Assembly (NCBI RefSeq): GCF_029635795.1
Contig: NZ_CP114280.1
Span: 1,736,001-1,800,000, forward strand
DNA length: 64,000 nucleotides
Direction: 5' to 3'
From: Dickeya lacustris
Lineage (GTDB): Bacteria > Pseudomonadota > Gammaproteobacteria > Enterobacterales > Enterobacteriaceae
The position numbers and the translations under genes were made by a program. The first letter of the stretch is position 1, and each line of letters starts with the position of its first letter. The notes beneath the pieces were generated by a model. That model saw only the letters and a program-made list of their open reading frames with translations. It did no database searches and was not told where the DNA came from. Positions 47,317 to 57,929 of this stretch are shown here, piece after piece.

Positions 47317-48925
47317 GCCTGTGTTGTCGCCGCTTGAAAGCCAGGCCGCCCGCTTTGGCGACAGCTACCGCTGGCTGGCCACCTTTACCATCATGCTGGG
47401 GACGATTGCCACCACCGCCACCGCCACCATCGTGAATGTCGCCATGCACGATATCATGGGGGCATTTGGCATGGGTCAGGATCAGGCGCAGTGGCTCTCT
47501 ACCGCGTTTCTCGCTTCAATGACGGCCACCATGCTCGTCACGGCATGGACACTGGAGCGGTTTGGCTACCGCGCTACCTATGTCGGGGCACTGGTTATCT
47601 TTGTGCTGGGCAGTCTTCTTGGCACGTTTAGCCAAAGCAGCGCAGAGGTGATTATCGCCCGAATTCTTCAGGGCGGTGCCAGCGGCATTATCCAGCCGTT
47701 AGCCATGATTATTATCTCGCAGGTTTTTCCGGTTTCAGAGCGAGGCAAAGCAATGGGTATTTATGGCGTGGGCGTGGTGCTGGCCCCGGCATTAGGCCCT
47801 GCGGCAGGCGGCCTGATGGTCGATTCTCTCGACTGGCGCGCCGTATTTATGGTGGTGGTGCCATTTTGTCTGGCAGGAATAGCTGCCGCCGTGGTGATTC
47901 TTCCGGCTAAAAGCCCTCACCGGGCTGGTGCCACTCATCAATTTGATACCGCAGGGTTTATTCTGCTGGTGATTGCGCTAACCGCGTTGCTGGCGGGGCT
48001 CTCAAACGGCCAACGTACCGGGTGGGATTCACTGTTCATCATCAGCCTGCTGGCGGTCGCCGTTATCACGATGCTGCTGTTTATCCTGCGCGAATTCACC
48101 ACGCCGCACCCGCTGCTCAATCTGCGCGTGTTTGCGAATCCCGCCTTCACATCAGGCTGTATCGTTGCCTTTGCGTTAGGTGCCGGTATTTATGGCTCAA
48201 CCTATATTATTCCGCTATTTGTCCAGAGTATTCAGGGGTATACCCCAACACGCTCAGGCTTGTTACTAATGCCCGCCGGATTAGCCCTTGGCATGGTATT
48301 TCCGCTGGCCGGTTCATTAAGCGATAAACTCAGGCCGCATACGTTGGTGATGATAGGGCTGCTGCTGTTTGGCTTATCATGCTGGTTATCCAGTGAAGCC
48401 GACACCGACACGCCGTTCTGGACAATGGCCTGGTGGATTGTGATTGGTCGGGTGGGTTTGGGCCTGATGCTCCCCGCCATGAATGCTGGCGCACTGCGGG
48501 CCTTGCCGCCTCACCAGTTGGCACAGGGCGCGGGCAGCCTCAACTTTGTGCGTCAGCTCGGCGGCGCGATGGGCGTCAACCTGCTCTCTGTCTTTATCGA
48601 ACGGCGCACCACCTTTCATGGCCAGATGTTGTCGCAAGCGTTAATGCTGGATAATACGCGCAGCCCTGATGCGATTCGCCAACTCGGCCTGCTATTCGGG
48701 CACGCGGGCAATCCACTTGGCGACCCGCTCAGTACCAGCATTAATCCCGGTATCATGACTTACCTGCTCTCGGTCTTGACGCCTAAAGCGCAAATGTTCG
48801 CTTATCAGGATGGTTTCTTTGTCGTGGCATTATTCTTTTTCTTTGCCATGCTGCCCGCATGGTTTATCCGGCCCCGTCCCGTGCTGAACCCAACGGATAC
48901 TGCCTCGCGCACTCAGGGTTCCTGA
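47303..48925 (+). CDS. DHA2-family MFS multidrug transporter (EmrB-like)
   Basis: A 540-residue 14-helix MFS drug:proton antiporter. It shows MLGTIATTATATIVNVAMHD in helix 1, QWLSTAFLASMTATMLVTAW, ERFGYRATYVGALV (loop motif A) and GVVLAPALGPAAGGLMVD (motif C). It overlaps the adaptor gene by 14 bases. Together with the MarR regulator this is a typical inducible efflux operon. No outer-membrane TolC gene lies here. Confidence 0.93.
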   Translation: MSPNKPVLSPLESQAARFGDSYRWLATFTIMLGTIATTATATIVNVAMHDIMGAFGMGQDQAQWLSTAFLASMTATMLVTAWTLERFGYRATYVGALVIFVLGSLLGTFSQSSAEVIIARILQGGASGIIQPLAMIIISQVFPVSERGKAMGIYGVGVVLAPALGPAAGGLMVDSLDWRAVFMVVVPFCLAGIAAAVVILPAKSPHRAGATHQFDTAGFILLVIALTALLAGLSNGQRTGWDSLFIISLLAVAVITMLLFILREFTTPHPLLNLRVFANPAFTSGCIVAFALGAGIYGSTYIIPLFVQSIQGYTPTRSGLLLMPAGLALGMVFPLAGSLSDKLRPHTLVMIGLLLFGLSCWLSSEADTDTPFWTMAWWIVIGRVGLGLMLPAMNAGALRALPPHQLAQGAGSLNFVRQLGGAMGVNLLSVFIERRTTFHGQMLSQALMLDNTRSPDAIRQLGLLFGHAGNPLGDPLSTSINPGIMTYLLSVLTPKAQMFAYQDGFFVVALFFFFAMLPAWFIRPRPVLNPTDTASRTQGS

Positions 48926-49025
48926 CACTGTGAAACATCTTCAGAACACACAACATGATGGTTGCCGCCCGTTGCAAAGGCCGTTAAGGTTGGGCGGTTA
49001 ATTTTCTCACTTCAGGACGCCCGAT

Positions 49026-50522
49026 ATGTCCAGCAACACCTTATCCAGTAACGAAAAAAACATCTCCAATGTAACCCTTCCCGATAACGTACTGTCACCT
49101 GACTATGACCGGCAGCGCGTAACACCGCGTATCGTTCACATCGGCTTTGGCGCATTTCACCGCGCGCACCAGGCATTGCTGACTGACCGGGTGCTCAGGC
49201 AGCATGGCGGCGATTGGGGCATCTGCGAAGTGGTGTTATTCAGTGATGACACCCTGATTTCAGCGCTACGTCGTCAGGATCACCTTTTTACCGTGCTGGA
49301 GAAATCGGCACAGGGCAATCAGGCGATTATTGTCGGTTCCGTTTGCCGTTCGCTGCATGCGCGGGTTGAGGGGATCGCGGCGATTCTGGCACAGTTGGCA
49401 GACCCGGACGTCGCCATTGTGTCGCTAACCATTACCGAAAAAGGCTATTGTCGGGCGGGTAATCGCGGGGAACTGGATAAAGATAATCCACTGGTACAAC
49501 AAGATATTGCGCATCCACGCCAGCCGTCGTCGGTGCCGGGTATTCTGGCTGAGGCGCTACGCCTGCGCCGGGAACGTGGCATTGCCCCATTCTCGGTGCT
49601 CTCCTGTGACAATGTGCCGGAGAATGGCAAGGTCACACGTCAGGTGGTTATCGATGCCGCTCGCTTGCAAGACGCGTCTCTGGCGCAGTGGATAACCGAG
49701 CACGTCACCTTCCCCAATACCATGGTCGATAGAATTGTGCCAGCCGCCACCCCGGAAACGCTGGCTCAAATTGCCCAGGCAACCGGTGTTGCAGACCCAT
49801 GCGGTATTGCCTGTGAGCCGTTCATTCAATGGGTGGTTGAAGACAACTTTGTCGCCGGCCGACCGGCATGGGAGCACGCGGGCGTCCAGTTGGTAGACGA
49901 TGTACTGCCGTTTGAAGAAATGAAGTTGCGCATGCTTAACGGCAGCCACTCATTTCTGGCTTACCTTGGCTATCTGGCCGGTTATGAGCACATCAACAAC
50001 TGCATGGATGACGCAAACTACCGCCGTGCCGTGCGCCACCTGATGCTAAAGGAACAAGCGCCAACGCTACAGGTCAGCGGTATCGATCTCGAGGCTTATG
50101 CCGAACAGTTGCTTGAGCGCTTCTCTAACCCGGCGCTCAAACATCGCACCTGGCAAATTGCGATGGATGGTAGCCAAAAACTGCCTCAGCGCATGCTGGC
50201 CTCGCTACGCTGGCATCTGGCTCGCGGCAGCGATCACCGCGCACTTACGCTGGGCATTGCCGGCTGGATGCGTTATGTCGGTGGTATGGATGATGCCGGG
50301 CAACATATCGATATTCGCGATCCGCTGGCAGAGAGCTTGCAGCACATCGCCCAAAGTACGCCGGATACACACGAAAGGGTACAAGGTTGGTTATCCGTTA
50401 ACGCTCTGTTTAGCGACGATCTCCGCGCCAACAAAGCCTGGGTGGAAGAATTAACCCAAGCTTATTTATCACTGCGTGACCACGGGGCAGCAGCCACTGT
50501 TGCCAGCCTGTTTAAGCATTAA
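49026..50522 (+). CDS. uxuB: Fructuronate reductase (mannitol-dehydrogenase family)
   Basis: A 498-residue NAD-dependent polyol dehydrogenase: Rossmann segment RIVHIGFGAFHRAHQALLTD, FCDNVPENG-like stretch LSCDNVPENGKV, catalytic lysine region EMKLRMLNGSHSFLAYLGYL. UxuB reduces D-fructuronate to D-mannonate in hexuronate catabolism. Another family member (mannitol or altronate type) cannot be wholly excluded, but neighbouring oligogalacturonide transport supports hexuronate use. Confidence 0.85.
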   Translation: MSSNTLSSNEKNISNVTLPDNVLSPDYDRQRVTPRIVHIGFGAFHRAHQALLTDRVLRQHGGDWGICEVVLFSDDTLISALRRQDHLFTVLEKSAQGNQAIIVGSVCRSLHARVEGIAAILAQLADPDVAIVSLTITEKGYCRAGNRGELDKDNPLVQQDIAHPRQPSSVPGILAEALRLRRERGIAPFSVLSCDNVPENGKVTRQVVIDAARLQDASLAQWITEHVTFPNTMVDRIVPAATPETLAQIAQATGVADPCGIACEPFIQWVVEDNFVAGRPAWEHAGVQLVDDVLPFEEMKLRMLNGSHSFLAYLGYLAGYEHINNCMDDANYRRAVRHLMLKEQAPTLQVSGIDLEAYAEQLLERFSNPALKHRTWQIAMDGSQKLPQRMLASLRWHLARGSDHRALTLGIAGWMRYVGGMDDAGQHIDIRDPLAESLQHIAQSTPDTHERVQGWLSVNALFSDDLRANKAWVEELTQAYLSLRDHGAAATVASLFKH

Positions 50523-50547
50523 TATCAGTATCTGAGGGCATTATAGG

Positions 50548-50582
50548 CCCGCGACGGGATAAGCGGTTCATCCGGTCGCGGG
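50548..50582. terminator. Hairpin between uxuB and the convergent XRE gene
   Basis: CCCGCGAC...GTCGCGGG plus an inner GGAT...ATCC pair form a long dyad in the space between convergent genes, without long U-tracts. Confidence 0.65.
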
Positions 50583-50595
50583 ACATCCGATACCG

Positions 50596-50805
50596 TTACT
50601 CCTCGGCTTGATACTCCAGCACATCACCCGGTTGGCAAGACAACGCGCCACAAATTTTTTGCAGCGTATCAAACCGGATGCTTTTCACCTTACCGGACTT
50701 CAGTAGAGAAAGGTTTTGCTCCGTGATACCGATTAACATCGCCAGTTCACGGGATTTCATTTTTCTTTGTGCCAACAGCACATCGAGTCTGACAACAATT
50801 GGCAT
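50596..50805 (-). CDS. Small XRE/Cro-type HTH regulator
   Basis: A 69-residue protein that is almost entirely a helix-turn-helix domain of the YozG/Cro-CI group: SRELAMLIGITEQNLSLLKS, then FDTLQKICGALSCQPGDVLE. It faces the togT promoter region divergently and could regulate it or itself. No toxin partner was seen next to it. Confidence 0.87.
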   Translation of the reverse strand: MPIVVRLDVLLAQRKMKSRELAMLIGITEQNLSLLKSGKVKSIRFDTLQKICGALSCQPGDVLEYQAEE

Positions 50806-50858
50806 GACAACTTACCAAGAAACTGACCTATAGCCCGATAAAATACTCCGTCTTGCCG

Positions 50859-50874
50859 CGTGAGGTAAATCACA
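50859..50874. promoter_or_regulatory. Candidate CRP site
   Basis: CGTGAGGTAAATCACA matches TGTGA-N6-TCACA at 9 of 10 conserved positions. It lies far (~385 bases) from the togT start and near xre, so it may serve xre. Confidence 0.5.
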
Positions 50875-51220
50875 TTCAGGGCAAGCGCAAGCGCCTCATA
50901 TCACAACCTGATCACAATTTATCGCCATTTTTTACAATTATGCTTGCTTTTTCTTCTCTGAAACTGCGAAATGGTGTTGATGAATTCACCACTCTCATTG
51001 GAATGACTTTCTTCACCACCCCATTCTTTTATTGTTAAACAGTAAAAAAACAACACATAACAGCAAACTACTGCGTTTCTCTTCTCTTATCCCTGAATCA
51101 AATTAAAAAAACTTATTTCATGATCTCCATGACAGATTGCTATTAAAAGCCCTCAGGAACGGGATGGCTAGTTTACTTTTGTCGCGATCAGGCAAATGAT
51201 AAGAACATAAGTTCATTTCA

Positions 51221-51239
51221 AATGAAATAATGTTTTAAT
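51221..51239. promoter_or_regulatory. KdgR operator upstream of togT
   Basis: AATGAAATAATGTTTTAAT matches the pectinolysis repressor consensus AATRAAAYRNYRTTTYATT at 18 of 19 positions, about 20 bases before the togT start. Confidence 0.75.
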
Positions 51240-51258
51240 ATTGTTAGGCGAATTGACT

Positions 51259-52785
51259 ATGAGTAAATCTATTACGTTCAAACACACGCTCTGCTACGGC
51301 AGTGCGAACCTGCTAGGCAGTGGCGCATTAGCCATTAGTGGTGCCTGGTTAATGTATTTTTACACCACATTCTGTGGATTAACCTTAGTTCAGGCCGCCG
51401 CCATTTTCTCTGTGGCGAGCGTTATCGATGCTATCAGTAACCCTATCATGGGTTACATCAGTGATAACTTCTACAACACCCGTATTGGCCGTCTTTTAGG
51501 CCGCCGTCGTTTCTTCATTCTGGTGGGTATCCCGCTGGTACTGGTCTACCCGATGCTGTGGGTGGAAGGGTTTGGTTTCTGGTATTACCTGGCGACTTAC
51601 ATCGTATTCGAGCTGATTTATACCTCGATTATGGTGCCATACGAGACGCTCGCTACCGAAATGACCACCGATTTCAAAATGCGCTCTAAACTGACAGGTT
51701 CTAAAGCCATTTTCGGTAAAGTTGCCAACTTCCTGGCTGCGTTCATTCCGGGGCAATTCATCGGGATCTATGGTAAAGACTCTGCCACGCCATTCTTCTA
51801 CACCGGTTTGGCTTACGGCGCGATTATGTGTGCTGCCATGATTGCTCTCTACCTCACCTCCTGGGAACGTTCTCCATCTGAAGTGACGCGCGAGCACACT
51901 CAGAATCTGTTGCAGTCACTGAAGAAACTGAGCACCGATATGGTCTCTACTTTCCGTCTGCGTATCTTCCGTAAACACCTCGGGATGTACCTGTTCGGTT
52001 TCGGTGCTGAATGGCTGTTCGCTTCCGCGTTTACCTATTTCATCGTATTCGGCCTGAAACAAAGCACTGCCGTTGTTTCGCAGCTCAACAGCTTCAGTTC
52101 GATAATGCAGTTTATCTCGACCTTCCTGTTCATCGGCATCTGCGTGAAAATGGGCTTTGGTCGTCCGTATCGTCTGGCCCTGATGGTGGTTATCGTCAGC
52201 GTGATTGCGTACGCCGCGCTGTACTTCACTGGCTGGTCTCAGACAGCGATGATCGTAGTGCTGTTCGGTATCACGGCGGTTTTCGGCCTGAGTACCGGTG
52301 GTATCTACTACATTCCGTGGACAGTCTACACCTTCCTCGCCGATGTGGATGAAGTGCTGACAGGCCGCCGTCGAGAAGGGATTTATGCCGGTGCCATGAC
52401 CTTCGCTGGTAAAATGGTTCGCTCTGTTATCGTCTTTGCGATGGGATGGATTCTGAGCCAGTTCGGTTTCGTCTCTGGCAAGGCAGCTCAACCAGAAAGT
52501 GCGGTATTGGCTATCGTTGGTGTCTTCTCTCTGGGTGTGATTGCATTGGCTGTCGTGGCAATCTACTACAGCGCACAGATGAACCTGGATCGCAAAAACC
52601 ACATGATTCTGTTGCAAGAAATTGCCCGTATCAAAGCCGGTGGTGCCATTGCTGATGTGCCAGCAGAAGCCCGCGCCGTAGCTGAAGACCTGACGGGTTG
52701 GAAATACGAGCAGTGCTGGGGCAATAACCCACTCGGAGCACAGCAGGAAGCGCCTGAGCCGGTTGTCGCAACGTCACCCCGTTAA
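51259..52785 (+). CDS. togT: Oligogalacturonide:cation symporter (GPH family)
   Basis: A 508-residue inner-membrane transporter of the glycoside-pentoside-hexuronide family with 12 hydrophobic segments. It opens FKHTLCYGSANLLGSGALAI; family loops NPIMGYISDN and GRLLGRRRFFILVGIPL are visible. Start 51259 (MSKSITFKH) is preferred over 51241. A KdgR box just upstream and uxuB nearby point to uptake of pectin oligomers as for TogT. Another GPH hexuronide carrier is the main alternative. Confidence 0.83.
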   Translation: MSKSITFKHTLCYGSANLLGSGALAISGAWLMYFYTTFCGLTLVQAAAIFSVASVIDAISNPIMGYISDNFYNTRIGRLLGRRRFFILVGIPLVLVYPMLWVEGFGFWYYLATYIVFELIYTSIMVPYETLATEMTTDFKMRSKLTGSKAIFGKVANFLAAFIPGQFIGIYGKDSATPFFYTGLAYGAIMCAAMIALYLTSWERSPSEVTREHTQNLLQSLKKLSTDMVSTFRLRIFRKHLGMYLFGFGAEWLFASAFTYFIVFGLKQSTAVVSQLNSFSSIMQFISTFLFIGICVKMGFGRPYRLALMVVIVSVIAYAALYFTGWSQTAMIVVLFGITAVFGLSTGGIYYIPWTVYTFLADVDEVLTGRRREGIYAGAMTFAGKMVRSVIVFAMGWILSQFGFVSGKAAQPESAVLAIVGVFSLGVIALAVVAIYYSAQMNLDRKNHMILLQEIARIKAGGAIADVPAEARAVAEDLTGWKYEQCWGNNPLGAQQEAPEPVVATSPR

Positions 52786-52809
52786 GACTACTGATTAACG
52801 TGTTTTAAT

Positions 52810-52833
52810 GCCGCCCACTTCACACCGGGCGGC
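52810..52833 (+). terminator. Terminator after togT
   Basis: GCCGCCC-ACTTCACACC-GGGCGGC hairpin 24 bases after the stop codon, followed by a modest T-rich stretch (ATTGTTATTT). Confidence 0.75.
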
Positions 52834-53195
52834 ATTGTTATTTCATCACCCCCACCGATTGGTGGCCGGACATTTCCCTAACGCATTACCTCCAGCCCCT
52901 GCCAGCCAACCTCCCCTTGTCCGCCAAACAGACGTTCCCGATACCTGAGCCAACACGTTAGCCCGAACACTCAAGGCCGTAACAGGGCGTTCGCCGATGG
53001 GCATCAATGCCCCAGAGGTATAGACATGTGGTACGGATAGTTGCAGGAGACAGGCTGTGTGGTGGGCAAACAAAAGTCAGCGCAGTTGCTCCGGTCGTGG
53101 CGCAAGCGCAAGAAAGGTGGATATTACCAGCGGTGTGCTCAGGTCACGGCAATCAGGCCTGTGGCACGAAAGCCGCAGCCTGACCGCCTCATGCC
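52834..53195. other. Intergenic stretch without a recognised gene
   Basis: About 360 bases between togT and the convergent AI-2E-type gene. Open frames here look like chance and no repeat or regulatory site is convincing. Confidence 0.35.
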
Positions 53196-54206
53196 TTAAA
53201 TCAATGCAGCTTCACGCAGCTCACTTTTCAGGTAGGCGTAATAAATCGGGGCGGCAATAACGCCCGCAATACCAAATGCAGCCTCAAACACCAGCATCGC
53301 CAGTAAAATCTCCCAGGCGTGCGCTTTGATACGGCTACCAACAATCTGTGCGTTCAGAAAATACTCCAGCTTGTGAATCAACATCAGGTAAGCCAATGCC
53401 AGCAACGCAATCGGTAAAGATATCGATAAGGCGGCGATAAACACAACCGAGTTGGAGATGAGATTCCCTATAACCGGCAACAACCCAAAAACGAATGTCA
53501 GGATCACCAGTGTCTTGGAAAACGGTAAATGAATACCGAACCCGGGCAGCAGGCCCAATATAAAAACAGCGGAGAGCACGGTGTTAACAAGTGATATTTT
53601 CACTTGAGCAAACACGATATTACGAAATGAAGATGACAACAGCGACACCCGGTGCAACAGCTCTGTTTTCAGCAACGGTTTTTCCAGCGAAGGCTGAATA
53701 TTATTCAGAGAAATGATAGCCCCAAGAATCATGCCGATTAACATGGTCACGAAACCATGTAAAAAGTCTTTCCCCAGATTCTGGAGCATTTCAACATGCT
53801 TTTGCAGCCATACGACAAACTCATGCTGCAACTCTTCCACACTGACGGGCAGATAGCCCGGTAAGTAGGTCATTATCTGCTTTTGCACATCGTTCAGGAT
53901 AAACGCGATACGGGCATTAAATACACTGGTATCCTTCATCTCCTGCATCAATAATCCGACTAACGTACCAAATAACAGGCTCAGTAAACTGACAACCAAA
54001 GTGCTTATCATCGCCACCGCGACTAATCTGGCACGTTTTCCACTGATCACTTTCTGAAAATATGGCGTGAGCAGATTAATGATTTCATACACCAGAAACC
54101 CCGCAATAAAGCAGGCCAGCAAGCGCAACTCCAATAAAAGCAGCAGCCCTCCCATGATAAAGATAAAACTTAGCAATCGAGCTTGTTTCAAATTTAACAA
54201 CTGCAT
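53196..54206 (-). CDS. AI-2E family membrane protein (PF01594 type)
   Basis: A 336-residue membrane protein with paired N-terminal helices, a long periplasmic or cytoplasmic stretch (residues ~75-150) and C-terminal helices containing GLLPVIGNLISNSVVFI and VIAAPIYYAYLKSEL, features of the TqsA/PerM family. Members have been linked to autoinducer-2 export, Na+/H+ exchange or unknown transport. AGGATG precedes the ATG. It is monocistronic; substrate undefined. Confidence 0.82.
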   Translation of the reverse strand: MQLLNLKQARLLSFIFIMGGLLLLLELRLLACFIAGFLVYEIINLLTPYFQKVISGKRARLVAVAMISTLVVSLLSLLFGTLVGLLMQEMKDTSVFNARIAFILNDVQKQIMTYLPGYLPVSVEELQHEFVVWLQKHVEMLQNLGKDFLHGFVTMLIGMILGAIISLNNIQPSLEKPLLKTELLHRVSLLSSSFRNIVFAQVKISLVNTVLSAVFILGLLPGFGIHLPFSKTLVILTFVFGLLPVIGNLISNSVVFIAALSISLPIALLALAYLMLIHKLEYFLNAQIVGSRIKAHAWEILLAMLVFEAAFGIAGVIAAPIYYAYLKSELREAALI

Positions 54207-54803
54207 ACGACATCCTGTTTCGAACCACTATGCCAGAAGCCTCTCAGCCATAAAGAACACGCCATCTCGTCGCGATAAAACCATCTACTGGCGATGAAAT
54301 GGTGTTTCAGCTCACATTCTTAGCGTTTTAGTGACGAAATACCAGCAAGATTCTCACTCCGTCGAGCAACGTTTGATACTCAGGTAGCCGAGAACGCATC
54401 GGCAATGTCGGCTATCACAGCGATACCTTCGTTGCCGTGCAACGATGTAGAGACCCTTGTGCCAGCTATCGCCCGGCAATATGGCCGCATTAAATAACCA
54501 TGATAATAGTGTTGTTTAAATGCGGTTATCCACGAACAGGATATAAAGGTGAGCAAGCGGCCACTATTCACGTCACGCATCACGTACAAAGGTACTCAAC
54601 ATAGGAACACGGAAAAAGAACACATTTTAATTAATTAAGTGTATTTAATTATAAAAACTTGATGCGCTGGATAAGCGATATCCGTTATCGAAACGTATCG
54701 ATATTAAAATCACAGCGAGGCAGAAAATGGGGGAGGATAAATCGAATGGAAACAGCTCACAACCGGCAGCAAAAATGCATTAACACGGGCAGAAAAATCT
54801 TGC
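54207..54803. other. Intergenic region without a recognised gene
   Basis: 597 bases upstream of the AI-2E-type gene and downstream of the PAS-like gene. No convincing coding frame, operator or terminator was found. Confidence 0.35.
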
Positions 54804-55196
54804 TTACGATGCCATATTTGTCGGGATCTCACTCTCATCCTGATTAAGGATCAACAGCGATAACACTCTATCTTCCACATTCAGCTTGGAAAAAGAGAGC
54901 GTGCTCAAGGGTTTTTTAGCGAAACCATCCGATAGTAGATCCCAGGCGACATGGGTACTAAGTAAGTCATTGTTTGTCATAAAATCTTGATAGGCAAAGC
55001 GCACATTCACAGGCAACACATCATCGATAGAGGCAGGAGCGTTAGTACCGCTACGTAAACCAAAATGCGCATTAAACGCAGAGTTTGCGCAAAGTATCTT
55101 ACATTTCTCGTCAATCACAGCAATCGCACGTCTGTCATTATGGACAGGGGCGCTTAACATACTCATTATCTCGTTCTGTCCAAATATCAGACTCAT
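54804..55196 (-). CDS. Orphan PAS-like sensor protein
   Basis: A ~130-residue protein (start 55196, AGAAGGCAGAG upstream; a frame from 55301 adds a doubtful leader). The middle, RRAIAVIDEKCKILCANSAFNAHFG, matches the N-terminal strands and helix of a PAS fold (xAVIDxxxxIxxxNxAFxxxFG). No kinase, GGDEF or DNA-binding domain is attached. It is transcribed away from acs. It may sense a small ligand or belong to a truncated regulator. Confidence 0.55.
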   Translation of the reverse strand: MSLIFGQNEIMSMLSAPVHNDRRAIAVIDEKCKILCANSAFNAHFGLRSGTNAPASIDDVLPVNVRFAYQDFMTNNDLLSTHVAWDLLSDGFAKKPLSTLSFSKLNVEDRVLSLLILNQDESEIPTNMAS

Positions 55197-55301
55197 ATAA
55201 ACTCTGCCTTCTGCTATGTGAAATATATCTCTCGGTGATATCCACGATATTGCCGGAAAACGAAAGATAGTTTTAAAATCAGCCGGATATTTATCCGACA
55301 A

Positions 55302-55940
55302 TCATAATAATTAAACCGTTGATATAATTGGAATTAAGCCAATCAAGACAGAGACTTGCAACAGGGAGGTTAATTCCCTTCGTTATTATGCAGTCTAATA
55401 AATATAAATGTATTCTTTCAACAGACTATATAGACCTCTTTGACTGAACGTAAATCGAAATTGTCTATTACACTAATCAGGCTATTGATTACTCACATTC
55501 TGGTTACAGAAAAAACAAACTGGCAACGAATAATCCCGTTTTCTCTGTTTTTTAGAGGTCGTTTGCACTATATCTGCTTTTAACAGCAGTTGATCGTTCA
55601 AATAAGGCCGATCTTTTGCCCTTTTGATCATGTAGCCCGATCTGGATCTGGTTAACGATAGTAAAAACCAATCAAAATGTGTTTTTCATTAATAGAAATC
55701 TTCAACAAAACAGATCGCGCGATCTCTGCCGATAAAAATGTGAACTCCTTCGCATAAAGCAGCCACATCCCCCGCACTGCGGCCTCACACATATCGATAT
55801 AAGACTATTCTTGAATAGCAAATGCCTCAGCCCTTTTCAGCAATGCGTGATCCGTCGCGCAAAAAAGAAACAAATGTTAACGGCTCGCTGTTATTAACCT
55901 TTGATTGACATAATATTAACAATGTTTAAGGAGAAGCGCT
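55302..55940. promoter_or_regulatory. acs upstream region
   Basis: About 640 AT-rich bases without a supported gene. A CRP-like site is at 55739-55754. GATCGCGCGATC near 55713 is a perfect 12-bp palindrome. Confidence 0.45.
55739..55754. promoter_or_regulatory. Candidate CRP site for acs
   Basis: TGTGAACTCCTTCGCA matches the CRP consensus TGTGA-N6-TCACA at 9 of 10 conserved positions, about 190 bases before the acs start. CRP activation of acs is established in E. coli. Confidence 0.55.
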
Positions 55941-57902
55941 ATGAGCCAATATAATAAGCACCCTATACCCACAACTATTGCAGAAAATGCGTTAATCACC
56001 GCCGAAAAATACCAGAAAATGTATCAGCAATCGGTTCAGGATCCTGATGCTTTTTGGCGGGAACAAGGCAAGATCGTTGACTGGATCAAACCGTATCAGC
56101 AGGTGAAAAATACCTCCTTTGATCCCGGTCATATCAGCATCCGCTGGTTCGAGGATGGCACGCTGAATGTGTCAGCAAACTGCCTCGATCGCCACCTAGA
56201 CACTCAGGGTGATCAAACAGCGATCATCTGGGAAGGCGATGACAGCCGTGAAAGCCGTCACGTGAGTTACCGAGAATTGCACCTTGCCGTATGCCGTTTT
56301 GCGAATGCACTAAAAGCAAAAGGGGTTCGTAAGGGCGATGTCGTCGCTATTTATATGCCAATGGTGCCAGAAGCCGCTGTCGCCATGTTAGCCTGCGCTC
56401 GTATCGGCGCAGTACATTCCGTCATTTTCGGCGGTTTTTCGCCAGAATCCATCGCCGGGCGGATCGTCGATTCCAGTGCCAAACTGGTTATCACCGCCGA
56501 TGAGGGTATCCGCGCCGGGCGTGCGATTCCATTGAAAAAGAATATTGACGAAGCGCTGCGTAACCCCGCTGTGACCACCGTCAATCACGTCATCGTGTTC
56601 CAGCGCACCGGTAAAGCGGGTCACTGGCAGGAAGGCCGCGACCTCTGGTGGCATGATGTTATCGCTCAGGTAGATGATGACTGCCCGCCTGAAGAGATGA
56701 ATGCCGAAGACCCGCTCTTTATTCTCTACACCTCAGGTTCGACCGGTAAACCCAAAGGCGTGTTGCATACTACCGGTGGATATCTGGTCTATGCCGCCAC
56801 CACATTTAAATATGTGTTTGATTACCATCCTGGTGATGTGTATTGGTGTACGGCCGATGTGGGCTGGGTAACGGGACACAGTTATCTGTTGTATGGCCCG
56901 CTGGCCTGCGGTGCGATTACGCTGATGTTTGAAGGTGTTCCTAACTGGCCTAGCGCCAGCCGTATGGGTCAGGTTGTGGATAAGCATCAGGTTAATATTC
57001 TCTACACCGCCCCGACAGCGATTCGCGCGTTAATGGCCGATGGTGATAAAGCGATTGAAGGTACTTCTCGTCAGTCACTCAAAATCATGGGTTCTGTTGG
57101 CGAGCCGATAAACCCGGAAGCCTGGGAATGGTACTTCAAGAAAATAGGTAACAGCCGCTGCCCTATTGTTGATACCTGGTGGCAGACAGAAACCGGTGGT
57201 TTCATGATAACGCCGCTGCCGGGTGCGATTGAAGCCAAACCAGGGTCAGCCACGTTGCCATTCTTTGGCGTTCAACCCGCGTTGGTAGACAATCTTGGCA
57301 CGCCGCAAGCAGGTGCCTGCGAAGGGAATCTGGTGATTACAGATTCCTGGCCCGGCCAGGCCCGCACACTGTTTGGCGACCATGAGCGCTTTGAACAAAC
57401 CTATTTCTCCACCTTCAAAGGGATGTACTTCAGCGGTGATGGCGCGCGGCGCGATGAAGATGGTTACTACTGGATAACCGGCCGCGTTGACGATGTATTA
57501 AACGTTTCCGGGCACCGTCTGGGCACGGCGGAAATCGAATCGGCACTGGTGTCTCACCCTAAAATCGCTGAAGCGGCCGTGGTCGGTATTCCCCATAGTC
57601 TCAAAGGGCAGGCTATCTACGCTTACATCACCCTCAATCATGGTGAGGAACCCACCAGCGAACTTTATACCGAGGTGCGCAACTGGGTGCGTAAAGAGAT
57701 TGGCCCTATCGCGACGCCGGACATCCTGCATTGGACCGACGCACTACCGAAAACCCGATCCGGCAAAATCATGCGTCGAATTCTACGCAAGATTGCCGCT
57801 GGAGATACCAGCAATCTCGGGGACATCTCTACGCTTGCAGATCCTGGCGTCGTAGAGAAGCTGCTGGAAGAAAAGCAAGCTATGGACAACACACCGTCTT
57901 AA
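55941..57902 (+). CDS. acs: Acetyl-CoA synthetase
   Basis: A 653-residue cytosolic AMP-forming acetyl-CoA synthetase that scavenges acetate. The P-loop is [12 protein letters not shown] near residue 265, followed by [10 protein letters not shown] near 412, [17 protein letters not shown] near 500 and the C-terminal [11 protein letters not shown] whose Lys is the regulatory acetylation site. GGAG precedes the ATG. It begins the acs-yjcH-actP operon. Confidence 0.98.
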   Translation: MSQYNKHPIPTTIAENALITAEKYQKMYQQSVQDPDAFWREQGKIVDWIKPYQQVKNTSFDPGHISIRWFEDGTLNVSANCLDRHLDTQGDQTAIIWEGDDSRESRHVSYRELHLAVCRFANALKAKGVRKGDVVAIYMPMVPEAAVAMLACARIGAVHSVIFGGFSPESIAGRIVDSSAKLVITADEGIRAGRAIPLKKNIDEALRNPAVTTVNHVIVFQRTGKAGHWQEGRDLWWHDVIAQVDDDCPPEEMNAEDPLFILYTSGSTGKPKGVLHTTGGYLVYAATTFKYVFDYHPGDVYWCTADVGWVTGHSYLLYGPLACGAITLMFEGVPNWPSASRMGQVVDKHQVNILYTAPTAIRALMADGDKAIEGTSRQSLKIMGSVGEPINPEAWEWYFKKIGNSRCPIVDTWWQTETGGFMITPLPGAIEAKPGSATLPFFGVQPALVDNLGTPQAGACEGNLVITDSWPGQARTLFGDHERFEQTYFSTFKGMYFSGDGARRDEDGYYWITGRVDDVLNVSGHRLGTAEIESALVSHPKIAEAAVVGIPHSLKGQAIYAYITLNHGEEPTSELYTEVRNWVRKEIGPIATPDILHWTDALPKTRSGKIMRRILRKIAAGDTSNLGDISTLADPGVVEKLLEEKQAMDNTPS

Positions 57903-57929
57903 TCGTTATCCGATAAAAACAGCGTCATC

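Larger units (their letters stand above)
50806..51258. promoter_or_regulatory. Regulatory region between xre and togT
   Basis: 453 bases, AT-rich, no supported gene. It contains a CRP-like site (50859-50874) and a KdgR box (51221-51239). Confidence 0.5.

Noticed and set aside
50596..50805. Antitoxin of a toxin-antitoxin pair
   Set aside because: No adjacent toxin-sized gene; neighbours are uxuB and togT.
54380..54589. 69-codon minus-strand ORF
   Set aside because: No ribosome site, no recognisable features, and located in a poor-coding intergenic stretch.
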